Under the pieces are notes generated by a model, which saw only the letters and a program-made list of their open reading frames with translations, did no database searches and was not told where the DNA came from. From Methanobacteriota archaeon (GTDB lineage Archaea; Methanobacteriota; Methanobacteria; Methanobacteriales; Methanobacteriaceae), in assembly GCA_023411115.1 (NCBI GenBank), contig JAEYPF010000008.1, forward strand, positions 22,162 through 86,161: a DNA stretch of 64,000 bases. The letters are read 5' to 3'. The translations under genes were made by a program, and so were the position numbers. Below are positions 37,022 through 44,198 of this stretch, piece by piece. Every line of letters starts with the position of its first letter. The stretch's first letter is position 1.

Positions 37022-37549
37022 ATGATAGAAAAACTTGATTTTAAAGAAAAAATAAAAAAAATGGAACTATTAATAGTTTTAAAAGAAGAAGCTGCCAATA
37101 TCTCAATCATAGATATTATGACTGCCCATGCTTATTTAGTTGATGAAGGGAAATATGTTCAGGGAAATTACAGAGAAGAATACTTAAAAGCATATTCAAA
37201 GGGATTTATCCTCAGAGTAAAAGAAATTAAAGATAATAGCGGCAAATTTGAAGGTGCTGTGGATCCAGACGAGCTTAAAGAAGCATTAAATCTTTTAAAT
37301 GAGCAGGAACAGATGTTGATGAAATTAAGATCAAATGAATCGCACTTTTTCAAAATATATAAAGTTGTGTCCATTTATACAACCTTCATCCTTGATGAAC
37401 CGATACACGTTGTTGGAACACCGTTTCCAGGTGGTTTTGAAGTTAGATATGAAAATAGGGCTTATTTATGTCCTGTAAAAGATAAACAGAAGGATAATCC
37501 CGGAGCTGTTTGTGGGTTCTGTATCGCTGAGCAGGATGAATCTGTATAA
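37022..37549 (+). CDS. DUF2115 protein (UPF0305), paralogue 1
   Basis: The 175-residue protein belongs to a methanogen-specific family. Its C-terminus has CPVKDKQKDNPGAVCGFC, three Cys (CxnCxxC) suited to bind a metal or cluster, preceded by PIHVVGTPFPGGFEV. Function unknown. It follows hel308 at 32 bp. A paralogue with the same Cys pattern is at 38429, and a response regulator lies between them in opposite orientation. Confidence 0.88.
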   Translation: MIEKLDFKEKIKKMELLIVLKEEAANISIIDIMTAHAYLVDEGKYVQGNYREEYLKAYSKGFILRVKEIKDNSGKFEGAVDPDELKEALNLLNEQEQMLMKLRSNESHFFKIYKVVSIYTTFILDEPIHVVGTPFPGGFEVRYENRAYLCPVKDKQKDNPGAVCGFCIAEQDESV

Positions 37550-37651
37550 AACTCTATAGAATAAAACTAAAATTAGATGTTGTTATACTTTAAATCATGT
37601 GAAAATGAAAAATTATTGAACAAACAATTTGTGCCCACTAATTTATGAAAT

Positions 37652-38086
37652 TTATTTTGGCAACACTGCCATATTAAGCCAGAAATTTTTAACTAAATCT
37701 ATTGTATTTGCAAATTCATCAAATTCAACAGGCTTAGTTATATAACAATTGGCATAGTTATCATAGCACTCTTTTATATCTTCCCTTGCTGTTGAAGTTG
37801 TAAGAATTATTACAGGTAATTTCCTTAAGTCTTTATCACCTTTAATCTCTTTTAAAACTTCAATACCCCCTTTTCTTGGCAAATTTAAATCTAGAAGTAC
37901 AAGCTGAGGATAATAATCATCCTCTTTGCATTGATTCAAATATTCCATTGCTTTCATTCCATCATGCTGTATATGTAGCTTATTTACAGCGTCAGTTTCT
38001 CCTAAAAATTCCTTTATTAAACGTGCATCGGCAGAATTATCTTCAACTAGTAATATATCAAATGTTTTGGTGTTTTGAGAGTTCAT
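37652..38086 (-). CDS. Stand-alone response regulator (CheY/Rcp1-like receiver)
   Basis: The 144-residue single receiver domain has acidic pair in ILLVEDNSADARLIKEF, phospho-acceptor Asp in LVLLDLNLPRKGG, conserved Thr in ILTTSTAR and Lys in YITKPVEF. It has no output domain, so it acts through protein contact, probably with a histidine kinase encoded elsewhere. The sequence is of the Rcp1 type common in archaea. Confidence 0.94.
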   Translation of the reverse strand: MNSQNTKTFDILLVEDNSADARLIKEFLGETDAVNKLHIQHDGMKAMEYLNQCKEDDYYPQLVLLDLNLPRKGGIEVLKEIKGDKDLRKLPVIILTTSTAREDIKECYDNYANCYITKPVEFDEFANTIDLVKNFWLNMAVLPK

Positions 38087-38428
38087 AGGGTATCACATCA
38101 ATTTAAAAATAAATTAACATTAAAAATACATATTAATACTATCTTAACATTTAATGTTATTTATATTTAACGACAATAACTAAAACATGCAATTTAATCA
38201 AAAAAGATTCAAACATCTTATTTACAAATTTAGAGAAACTTAATAAGGGTAATGATAAAAATAGATAAAGATATGCCTTAAGTTCCATGTACGATAATTT
38301 TCCTGAAAATGTTTCTACTGAAGGCCTGCTTATTCAAATAATTATAATTATAGCCAATAACAGACAAAGGACATATAAATATATATCAAAGATTAAAATC
38401 ATTAAAAATTAAACTCATTGGGGTTCAA
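38087..38428. other. Intergenic region between response regulator and DUF2115 paralogue 2
   Basis: The 342-bp spacer contains a plus-strand TATA candidate at about 38370-38382 (ACATATAAATATA) for the DUF2115 gene. A 41-codon ORF from ATG 38288 (MYDNFPENVSTEGLLIQII) has no Shine-Dalgarno and I do not count it as a gene. Confidence 0.5.
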
Positions 38429-38962
38429 ATGGCTGAAACAATTGAAGAACTTGATTTTTCAAGTAATATCTCAAAGAACAAACTTTTAAGTGTTCTAAAA
38501 AAAGAAGCATCGAGGATCCACATGCATGATATCATGCTTGCCTCGGCCTATATTCAGGAAGATGCCAAGTACATGCATGCAGGATACAGGGAAGAGTTCA
38601 TTAAAACATTTACGAAGGCATTTATAAACCGTTTCAAAGACATCAGAGAAGATAAAGGAAACTATGAAGGATATGTAGATAGCGGGAAGCTTCAAGAATT
38701 CCTAGAAGTGCTGAATAATCAGATTAAAGGATCAAAGATCAAATCTGAACTTTATTTTCTACGGTTAGCAAAAATTGTATCCATCTACACAACCTTTATT
38801 TTAGAAGCGTCCATTCACCCTGTTGGAACATCATTTCCAGGAGGATTCAAACTTGAATTTGAAAATGGTATCTATTTATGTCCTGTAAAGGATAAAAATA
38901 TAGAAACTCCCGGTGCCCTGTGTAAATTCTGCGTTTCAAAACAGAACCCCCTAGTGGATTGA
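38429..38962 (+). CDS. DUF2115 protein (UPF0305), paralogue 2
   Basis: The 177-residue protein is a clear paralogue of 37022-37549: both have SKNKLLSVLKKEAS-like N-termini, the KYMHAGYREEF/KYVQGNYREEY block, the IYTTFIL segment, HPVGTSFPGGFKLE and a Cys-rich tail CPVKDKNIETPGALCKFC. The two probably arose by local duplication. Function unknown. Confidence 0.88.
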   Translation: MAETIEELDFSSNISKNKLLSVLKKEASRIHMHDIMLASAYIQEDAKYMHAGYREEFIKTFTKAFINRFKDIREDKGNYEGYVDSGKLQEFLEVLNNQIKGSKIKSELYFLRLAKIVSIYTTFILEASIHPVGTSFPGGFKLEFENGIYLCPVKDKNIETPGALCKFCVSKQNPLVD

Positions 38963-38988
38963 CTTAAATTTTCACAGAATTTTTCCAT

Positions 38989-39201
38989 TTATCTTGTTGA
39001 ATATTCCACTGTGTCCTTAGGATACTCAAAGAACCTCAAACTGGAAACAGGAATTTCTCTTGCCCAAGTTCGTCCATCATCAATAAAATCAATGCGTATT
39101 CTTCCATCTTCAACTACTATCTGTGTAATCCCTTCATCCTTTGAATCGTAAGTTACAGGATCCCCCTCTGGAAATGCCAGAATGACCATTTCAATCTTCA
39201 T
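38989..39201 (-). CDS. Small hypothetical protein
   Basis: The 70-residue protein is acidic and beta-rich (VVEDGRIRIDFIDDGRTWAREIPVSSL), resembling a small DUF-type beta barrel, but I do not recognise it. It converges on the DUF2115 gene, its stop 26 bp away. Two ATG codons near the start and a GAGTTGATG context leave the exact start uncertain. Confidence 0.6.
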   Translation of the reverse strand: MKIEMVILAFPEGDPVTYDSKDEGITQIVVEDGRIRIDFIDDGRTWAREIPVSSLRFFEYPKDTVEYSTR

Positions 39202-39355
39202 TTCATCAACTCTTTTTAATAATTATTTATTATTTTTTATTATTAGGGGTAATTAAATTTTTTTAATTATATCCGTAATTTCTTTAAAATGAAACGTTTA
39301 TTAAATCTGCTTAGATAAATTACTATAATCAAAGAATTGGTGGAAGTATCTTATT

Positions 39356-39757
39356 ATGAAATCAAACAGTTCTACAAATCCCCAAATCAAAGATGACTAC
39401 CGGCTGGAACTGGAAAAAATCAGAGAAGATGTAAAAAAAGGTGATTGTTCCACGTTAAGGGAATGTTTAATATTATTTGAGGATCTATGGCAGGAAAAAC
39501 ATCCTGAAAATCTGATATTTTCAAACAAAGCCAGGAAACAACTGGAGAAGCTAATACACGATGATCCAGAACAATATTCACACGTGGTAAAGAAGATAAA
39601 ACAAATCCAAGCAAATCCCCAACATTACAAGCCACTTCGAGGAGACCTTCATAGTGCCCGGCGGGTCCACATTGGAGATTTTGTTCTGATCTATCAGCTT
39701 GAAAAGAAAAATGTGATTATTCAGGATTATAATCACCACGATAAGATATATGAATAA
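39356..39757 (+). CDS. RelE/ParE-family toxin-like protein with N-terminal extension
   Basis: The last 82 residues follow the RelE/YoeB pattern: LIFSNKARKQLEKLIHDDPEQY, IKQIQANPQHYKPLRGDL, ARRVHIGDFVLIYQLEKKNVI and DYNHHDKIYE. Members are ribosome-dependent mRNA interferases or inert relatives. The first 50 residues (acidic and basic helix, DDYRLELEKIREDVKKGDCS) are not part of the toxin fold and could be a fused antitoxin-like segment. No separate antitoxin gene is adjacent: the upstream gene is on the other strand and downstream lies the repeat region. Confidence 0.8.
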   Translation: MKSNSSTNPQIKDDYRLELEKIREDVKKGDCSTLRECLILFEDLWQEKHPENLIFSNKARKQLEKLIHDDPEQYSHVVKKIKQIQANPQHYKPLRGDLHSARRVHIGDFVLIYQLEKKNVIIQDYNHHDKIYE

Positions 39758-39782
39758 CTCTAATCCAGTTAATAGTTAAATA

Positions 39783-39934
39783 GAGAGAATAGTGAGAGAA
39801 AAACACCTCTAAAAACTCTCACCCTCTCCATGTTGAAAAAATCTTCGATTTTTTCACGAGTAAAATCTCTGATTTTACATGTTGAAAAAATAAGAATTAA
39901 GAAAGGCGAGAGAAACACCTCAAAAACTCTCGCC
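39783..39934. repeat. Hairpin cluster with two conserved-loop hairpins
   Basis: Two outer hairpins have different stems but nearly the same loop: GTGAGAG/CTCTCAC (39792-39822) and GGCGAGAG/CTCTCGCC (39905-39934), both loops containing AAACACCTC followed by A5. Between them lie two small hairpins, GAAAAAATC/GATTTTTTC (39835-39855) and GTAAAATC/GATTTTAC (39860-39878), each followed or preceded by the direct repeat CATGTTGAAAAAAT (39829 and 39878). The cluster starts about 25 bases after the RelE-like gene. Confidence 0.85.
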
Positions 39935-40558
39935 ATTTCTTACGACTATCTCCCAATTATTTTATAGCACTTATTTCTCCCTGCATTCTATTTACGTGCC
40001 CCAATAGTTCAATGGAGATAATCAAACTATTTCAACATAATTAAGGACATTTTCCGCATTAATTTAATCTCATTATTAATTCTAACGATCTAAGTCATTT
40101 CACGTTCAATTACAACCTGTTTATTTACTAATTGTAGATTATGCCCTGTTATGCAATATTTATCATGTCTAATGAGAATTGGCAGTCCAACTTTCACATC
40201 ACATGTATGTAATTAATAACATAATCATATTTAGTATTATGAAGGTCATGCCTATTAAATGTTGCGGATTGTTAGGCTATATTTTCAGTTAAGTAAGTTG
40301 ATTAGAAGAACATTTGTACCTATAACATGAAGAATGGTTTAAAAAATTAAATGTCTAAAAAATGTACATTTATTGTATAATTAAAATGTTTTTAGTTTTA
40401 ATTGAAATTCAAAAGAGTTCTGATCAATATAAATAAAACAAACTATATGTAGAGCATGAAATTTTGTTGAATAAATCCCACTCGTTAGATCTTTTATTGA
40501 TAAATGTTAAATTTTCGATTTCAATAATTGAATTTCAATTAGAAGTCCTCCATAATTG
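39935..40558. other. Gene-poor region
   Basis: About 620 bases carry no supported gene. On the minus strand 40090-40197 encodes the protein-like string VKVGLPILIRHDKYCITGHN and ends in a stop, with no Shine-Dalgarno; it may be a gene remnant. Sequence at 39998-40030 (GCCCCAATAGTTCAATGG) resembles a tRNA 5' half but no T-arm or acceptor partner follows. Confidence 0.5.
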
Positions 40559-40637
40559 TTACCTCTTATATAGGTAAATATTTATAAATAAAAACTTAAA
40601 ATATTATAACTAGGTAAAATTACCTATAATATAGGTA
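40559..40637 (+). promoter_or_regulatory. Triple palindromic operator around the promoter of the HTH gene
   Basis: Three palindromes share half-site TTACCT/AGGTAA: TTACCT-7-AGGTAA at 40559-40577, TAGGTAA-AA-TTACCTA at 40611-40626 and TACCTAT-AAT-ATAGGTA at 40621-40637, the last two overlapping. A TATA box (ATTTATAAATA) at about 40580-40590 lies between the first and second. The arrangement fits an operator for autoregulation of the HTH gene 45 bases downstream. Confidence 0.72.
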
Positions 40638-40681
40638 TTATAAAGTAATTTTCACGCTATTTGCTGCAGGTGGATGGATAA

Positions 40682-41227
40682 ATGTCATCAATTATCACAA
40701 ACATAACAGACCAAAAAAAACTTGAAAAAATTGGGAGATATTTTAAAAAAGATATAATCATAGTATCATCAGAATCTCCAAAGGAAAGTAAGACCTTTTT
40801 AAGCATAAAAAGCTACCAGATAATCGATAATTACGAGCATTCCATCAAAATAATTAACCGTATCTTTCAGGAAAATGACATAGAAGATGCAGTTATAAGT
40901 TCAGATCTATTTGGCATATATCTACATGCATTCATCTCGGGTTTTAACAAATTGCCTTTAATTTATGTCTGTAAAAATGCCAAAATTGAGCCCATAATTG
41001 TAAATCCGACCATGCTGAATGAAACTAAAACAAAAATACTGGAATATATTGACAGAAATTCAGGATCAAAGGTTTCTGAGATATTTAAAAGTGTTGGAAT
41101 TACTGCGGGGAGTTCACAGGGTTACAGGCAGATAAATTCTCTTAAATCCTTGGGTCTGATTGAAGAGGGTGATGGTTACGGGGTTACTGAATTGGGTAGG
41201 ACTTATTTGAAGCAGCAGATTTTTTGA
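40682..41227 (+). CDS. CARF-like/winged-helix transcription regulator (Csa3-like architecture)
   Basis: Of 181 residues, the first 115 alternate beta strands and helices like a Rossmann or CARF sensor domain. The last 65 (NETKTKILEYI, then GYRQINSLKSLGLIEEGDGYGVTELGRTYL) form a winged helix. A second protein with the same layout is at 60500-61045. Csa3-type regulators have this order, but no CRISPR genes are in the window, so the CARF assignment is inference. AGGTGG lies seven bases before the ATG. Palindromic operators overlap its promoter. Confidence 0.65.
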   Translation: MSSIITNITDQKKLEKIGRYFKKDIIIVSSESPKESKTFLSIKSYQIIDNYEHSIKIINRIFQENDIEDAVISSDLFGIYLHAFISGFNKLPLIYVCKNAKIEPIIVNPTMLNETKTKILEYIDRNSGSKVSEIFKSVGITAGSSQGYRQINSLKSLGLIEEGDGYGVTELGRTYLKQQIF

Positions 41228-41772
41228 TTAATTCACAATATTTGATTTTCCATGGTTCATGATCTCAAATTCTTTAATTACTTATTTTAATTAGATCAGT
41301 AATATCCCCACATATCTAAACAGAACTAGCAGCGATATTTTCCAAATTAAAGTCAATAATTCAGCTTATTCCATTTAAATCAGGCATAAATCATTAAAAT
41401 AAGTAAAACTGACACTATTGTAAGAATAAAAATTAAGCAAAACTTTCTCACGAAAATTAAAATTTATAAAAAAACACCATTTCATCAATTCGACATTTTT
41501 AATCTCTTACTTCAGTTGGAGCATCTGGCCTAAACACGCCTCCATATATAGATCTGAGTACTTTACTAAATCATTCATACATCTTCGTAAAAATAAACGC
41601 TCGCATTTCACCTTCTTCAGTCCAAATTAAATATAAATTCATTAAAATAGTCAAAATTTCATACTATTTTTAAATTCATACATCAATTATAATAAATCCA
41701 TAAAAATTACTAACCACTTAAAGAGATTCCATAACTCTACAAATAAAAACTTCATTTATGGCTTTTTTCGCT
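41228..41772. other. Gene-poor region
   Basis: About 545 A/T-rich bases contain no intact gene. A protein-like remnant on the minus strand at 41499-41624 is listed separately. The 3' part (41755-41772, TTTATGGCTTTTTTCGCT) resembles the ATGGCTT block of the adhesin leaders and leads into the composite promoter. Confidence 0.5.
41499..41624 (-). pseudogene. Possible decayed gene fragment
   Basis: One minus-strand frame reads WTEEGEMRAFIFTKMYE, an in-frame TGA, then FSKVLRSIYGGVFRPDAPTE and VRD before a TAA. The composition is protein-like and unlike the A/T-rich noise around it, but the internal stop and lack of an upstream continuation indicate decay. I do not recognise the parent family; a mobile-element enzyme is possible. 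Confidence 0.3.
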
Positions 41773-41829
41773 GAAATAAGCACTATATAAACTTATTTTT
41801 TTAAAATAAATCGCAATATATTTATAATA
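41773..41829 (+). promoter_or_regulatory. Composite surface-regulon promoter, copy D
   Basis: GAAATAAGC is followed after 11 bases by TTATTTTTTTAAAATAAATC and GCAATATATTTATAAT. The order AAATAAGC, TTATTTTTT, A/T-rich AATAAATC and TATA matches copies A, B and E, with a longer gap between the first two parts. Confidence 0.65.
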
Positions 41830-41888
41830 AGTTGAATTTAAGTTTTAGATCGTAAACACTGTTAAATCAGAGATATAGAGGTGATATA

Positions 41889-42305
41889 ATTAAGCGAAAA
41901 AATATATTTGCACTAATATTAGCAGCAGGTATGCTTTCAAGCGGTATATCTCTTGCCCCTGATGAAAATCAGAATAGTAAAGACACCATAAAAAATTTAA
42001 ATCCAATTTATGACATTAAACCTGTATCCAAAGTAAATGCTGGATCAACCAGAAAATTCAGGACACATAGAATGAGAAAAGGCAAAGGAGACTGCTGGAG
42101 TAACAGCGTAATCCTGTACAACAATCTCAAGAGATCAGGTAAAAGGGCAAGAATCGTCCAGTATAGGACTAGTCTCTCACCAAGGCATAGGTCTGTGCAA
42201 ATTTACCGTGACGGAAGATGGGTTGACTTCAACTACAGGGGAAATGGCTATTCACAGACATATAATGCAACCAGATTCAAGCCAGGAATGCATGTAATAA
42301 GATAA
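41889..42305 (+). CDS. Secreted mini transglutaminase-like protein, ATT start
   Basis: The 138-residue protein has a signal peptide (KRKNIFALILAAGMLSSGIS) and a compact domain with KGKGDCWSNSVILYNNLKRSG, SPRHRSVQIYRDGRWVDFNYRG. Its Cys, His and Asp are spaced like the triad of transglutaminase/cysteine-protease folds, in about half the usual length. A role on the pseudomurein wall is inferred from secretion and the fold. Start: ATT 41889, seven bases after GAGG; from the in-frame stop at 41853 no ATG, GTG or TTG occurs before ATG 41931, which lies within the signal peptide. Confidence 0.8.
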   Translation: MKRKNIFALILAAGMLSSGISLAPDENQNSKDTIKNLNPIYDIKPVSKVNAGSTRKFRTHRMRKGKGDCWSNSVILYNNLKRSGKRARIVQYRTSLSPRHRSVQIYRDGRWVDFNYRGNGYSQTYNATRFKPGMHVIR

Positions 42306-42318
42306 TTAAATTCTTGAA

Positions 42319-42342
42319 GGGTTTTTGTGGTATTAAAAACCC
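42319..42342 (+). terminator. Terminator hairpin after the mini transglutaminase gene
   Basis: GGGTTTTT and AAAAACCC form an 8-bp stem with an 8-nt loop, 14 bases after the stop codon. Confidence 0.55.
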
Positions 42343-42513
42343 ATATTATCCTTTATTTACTTAATCGCAGATTATTCTTTAAAAATATAATTTTTATAAA
42401 TTCTGATCTTAATTTTATTTCCTAATTGAACCTTTGAATTGGTACTTAAGGTAGAAAAGTATCCCACTCCATAAAATGGATAATTTTCTTGCAGATGTGA
42501 GAAAGATCTAGAA

Positions 42514-42900
42514 TCATCCACCATGAATTCTACCGACAGATCCCCTAATAACTTCGTATCCACTAAGCTTATCCTTCAAAACTTCCGCACAATTACACTC
42601 AGGATCACCGACTGAATACAACAGCGTAACAACATCATTCTCCTTTTCAATATCTCTAATAATCTTCAGCAATGTCTTACTAGTTCGAAGCTCACAGCGA
42701 TAACTCTCCTTGAACTCATCAAAATCCACTGAATCCTCTATGATCCATTCATCGACATCTTTTGCGGGCCCAATTTCTTTAAGCCACAAATCAACTCCAG
42801 CATCATCATAGGATAATCCTTCAGGCCATAATTTTTCTACAAAAATTCTGAATCCATCTTCTTTAACTGCAGGTTCATAAATGCTTTTGGTTTTAAATAT
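42514..42900 (-). CDS. DUF488-family protein with an ATA start
   Basis: The 128-residue protein has the DUF488 layout: FKTKSIYEPAVKEDGFRIFV, EKLWPEGLSYDDAGVDLWLKEIGPAKDVDEW, FKESYRCEL and VVTLLYSVGDPECNCAEVLKD. The family function is unknown. The frame opens at a TAA eight codons upstream, and no ATG, GTG or TTG occurs before the conserved N-terminus. ATA 42900 stands seven bases after GGGGG and gives exactly the length of family N-termini (M-x-K-x-K-x-I-Y-E-P). The first standard start (TTG 42789) would remove a third of the domain. Confidence 0.83.
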   Translation of the reverse strand: MFKTKSIYEPAVKEDGFRIFVEKLWPEGLSYDDAGVDLWLKEIGPAKDVDEWIIEDSVDFDEFKESYRCELRTSKTLLKIIRDIEKENDVVTLLYSVGDPECNCAEVLKDKLSGYEVIRGSVGRIHGG

Positions 42901-43013
42901 GTCACGTCCCCCACGTTACTTTGAAAAAACTAGCAATAAACTTCAATGTTGTTATATGTCGACAATGGTTAATAAATATACGCTTTAAAACAAGTTAAAA
43001 TTAAAAATAACTA

Positions 43014-43631
43014 TTATTCACATTTATCTATGAAACATGATGCTAAATCTCTTGTTTTAGGACTTGAACTCTCTAATTGGCCCTTAATAAATTTCATTAC
43101 CCTACCCTTATCCTCAATTTCAGGATACATTTTCCGGAGCGCTTCAATGACATAAGACTTAACCAGTTCCTTCTGCCTGCCCTGATGAATGTTGTCAATG
43201 TCTAAGAGCCTGTCAAGTATTTTCGATTGAAGTTCAGGTTTGTTTACCGCTATTTTACTGGAATTCAATGCAACATGAGAAGCTGTCATAACTTTGTCCC
43301 CTGCAAGGATTCCATAATAGTCCTCGAAGATAGCATCAAATTTATTTTCCGCGTCTACTTGGGTAAGATCAGCTAAAATGTAAATAGCAATGTATTTATG
43401 GTAATTGTTTTTACTCAGGAGCATTTTATGGAAATAATCCCACTTAGGGTAGAGAAATTCAGGCCTTTCCTGGCTTATAATTTGTAGTGCCTCAAAACTA
43501 TTAGATCTAGTGGTATTATCCTTAGATACAATCCCATTCAACAGTTCCTGAAATAATTCCTTATCTGTTAGCGCTTTTTTGGCTAAACTTTTAGTATCTA
43601 TGTCTTTTTTATCTAAATCATATTTGGACAC
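43014..43631 (-). CDS. HEAT-repeat-like alpha-helical protein
   Basis: The 205-residue protein is made of paired helices with HEAT-like spacing: LLNGIVSKDNTTRSNSFEALQIIS, KYIAIYILADLTQVD, TASHVALNSSKIAVNKPEL and SSSPKTRDLASCFIDKCE. Such proteins are binding scaffolds; the partner is unknown. GTG 43631 follows AAGGAG at eight bases. Confidence 0.72.
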   Translation of the reverse strand: MSKYDLDKKDIDTKSLAKKALTDKELFQELLNGIVSKDNTTRSNSFEALQIISQERPEFLYPKWDYFHKMLLSKNNYHKYIAIYILADLTQVDAENKFDAIFEDYYGILAGDKVMTASHVALNSSKIAVNKPELQSKILDRLLDIDNIHQGRQKELVKSYVIEALRKMYPEIEDKGRVMKFIKGQLESSSPKTRDLASCFIDKCE

Positions 43632-44070
43632 GTTAAAAACTCCTTTAATATGGCATTATCCCAAAAAATCCACAAATTCTCAATATAAATTCACATAATT
43701 AAATTTGTAATGAAGTTTTAGCTCTGTTGAATATGTAACTTTATTTTGAGTTATATTCTTTAATATTTTTCGTGTTCGTTTATATTTAAACTATAGCAAA
43801 AACATTGTATTAAACCTGATTTATAAAAGTAATACATTTTTGGTAATTATATGCTTTTAGAAAAACTGAAAATGGCAACTTTTACAAAAAATGACATTAA
43901 TAATTCCTTTTATTTTTATATAGCACAGATATTTCCCCTTTAAAATAACCATAAAATGCTAATATTTTGGAGATTAGGGCAGAATTAGGAGACTACATGC
44001 AAAAATAATAATAAATTATTGAAACACCATAACACCATGAAAGAAAACTTTTTTTCCTGACGTTTTATGG
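43632..44070. other. Intergenic region
   Basis: These 439 A/T-rich bases between divergent units hold the promoter of the HEAT gene and no supported ORF. A TATA-like stretch for the minus strand lies at about 43783-43795. Confidence 0.45.
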
Positions 44071-44126
44071 TAAAATAAGCCCAGAATATGCCTATTTTTT
44101 GAAAATAAAGCGAAATATTTATATAT
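44071..44126 (+). promoter_or_regulatory. Composite surface-regulon promoter, copy E
   Basis: TAAAATAAGC, an 11-base gap, CTATTTTTTGAAAATAAAGC and GAAATATTTATATATC occur in this order, as in copies A, B and D. It drives the small ORF at 44199 and probably the protease behind it. Confidence 0.65.
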
Positions 44127-44198
44127 CAGATCAGATTATTAGGGTTGTCTTGAATGCAGAATTTTAAAAAAAAGTATTCTTGACTTGGAGGCGGTATA

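Noticed and set aside
38288..38413. 41-codon ORF starting MYDNFPENVSTEG
   Set aside because: It has no Shine-Dalgarno, an AT-driven Ile/Lys-rich tail and lies in the promoter region of the DUF2115 gene.
39783..39934. Hairpin cluster as an insertion sequence with terminal inverted repeats
   Set aside because: There is no transposase frame between the repeats, which are only about 80 bases apart.
39998..40034. Sequence GCCCCAATAGTTCAATGGAG resembling the 5' half of a tRNA
   Set aside because: No anticodon stem, T arm or matching acceptor 3' strand follows within 100 bases.
40090..40197. Short minus-strand ORF VKVGLPILIRHDKY
   Set aside because: It has no Shine-Dalgarno, opens shortly after a stop and has no recognised relative; kept only as a possible remnant in the gene-poor entry.
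42372..42563. 63-codon minus-strand ORF overlapping the end of the DUF488 gene
   Set aside because: It overlaps a recognised gene in another frame, has no ribosome site and no recognisable pattern.
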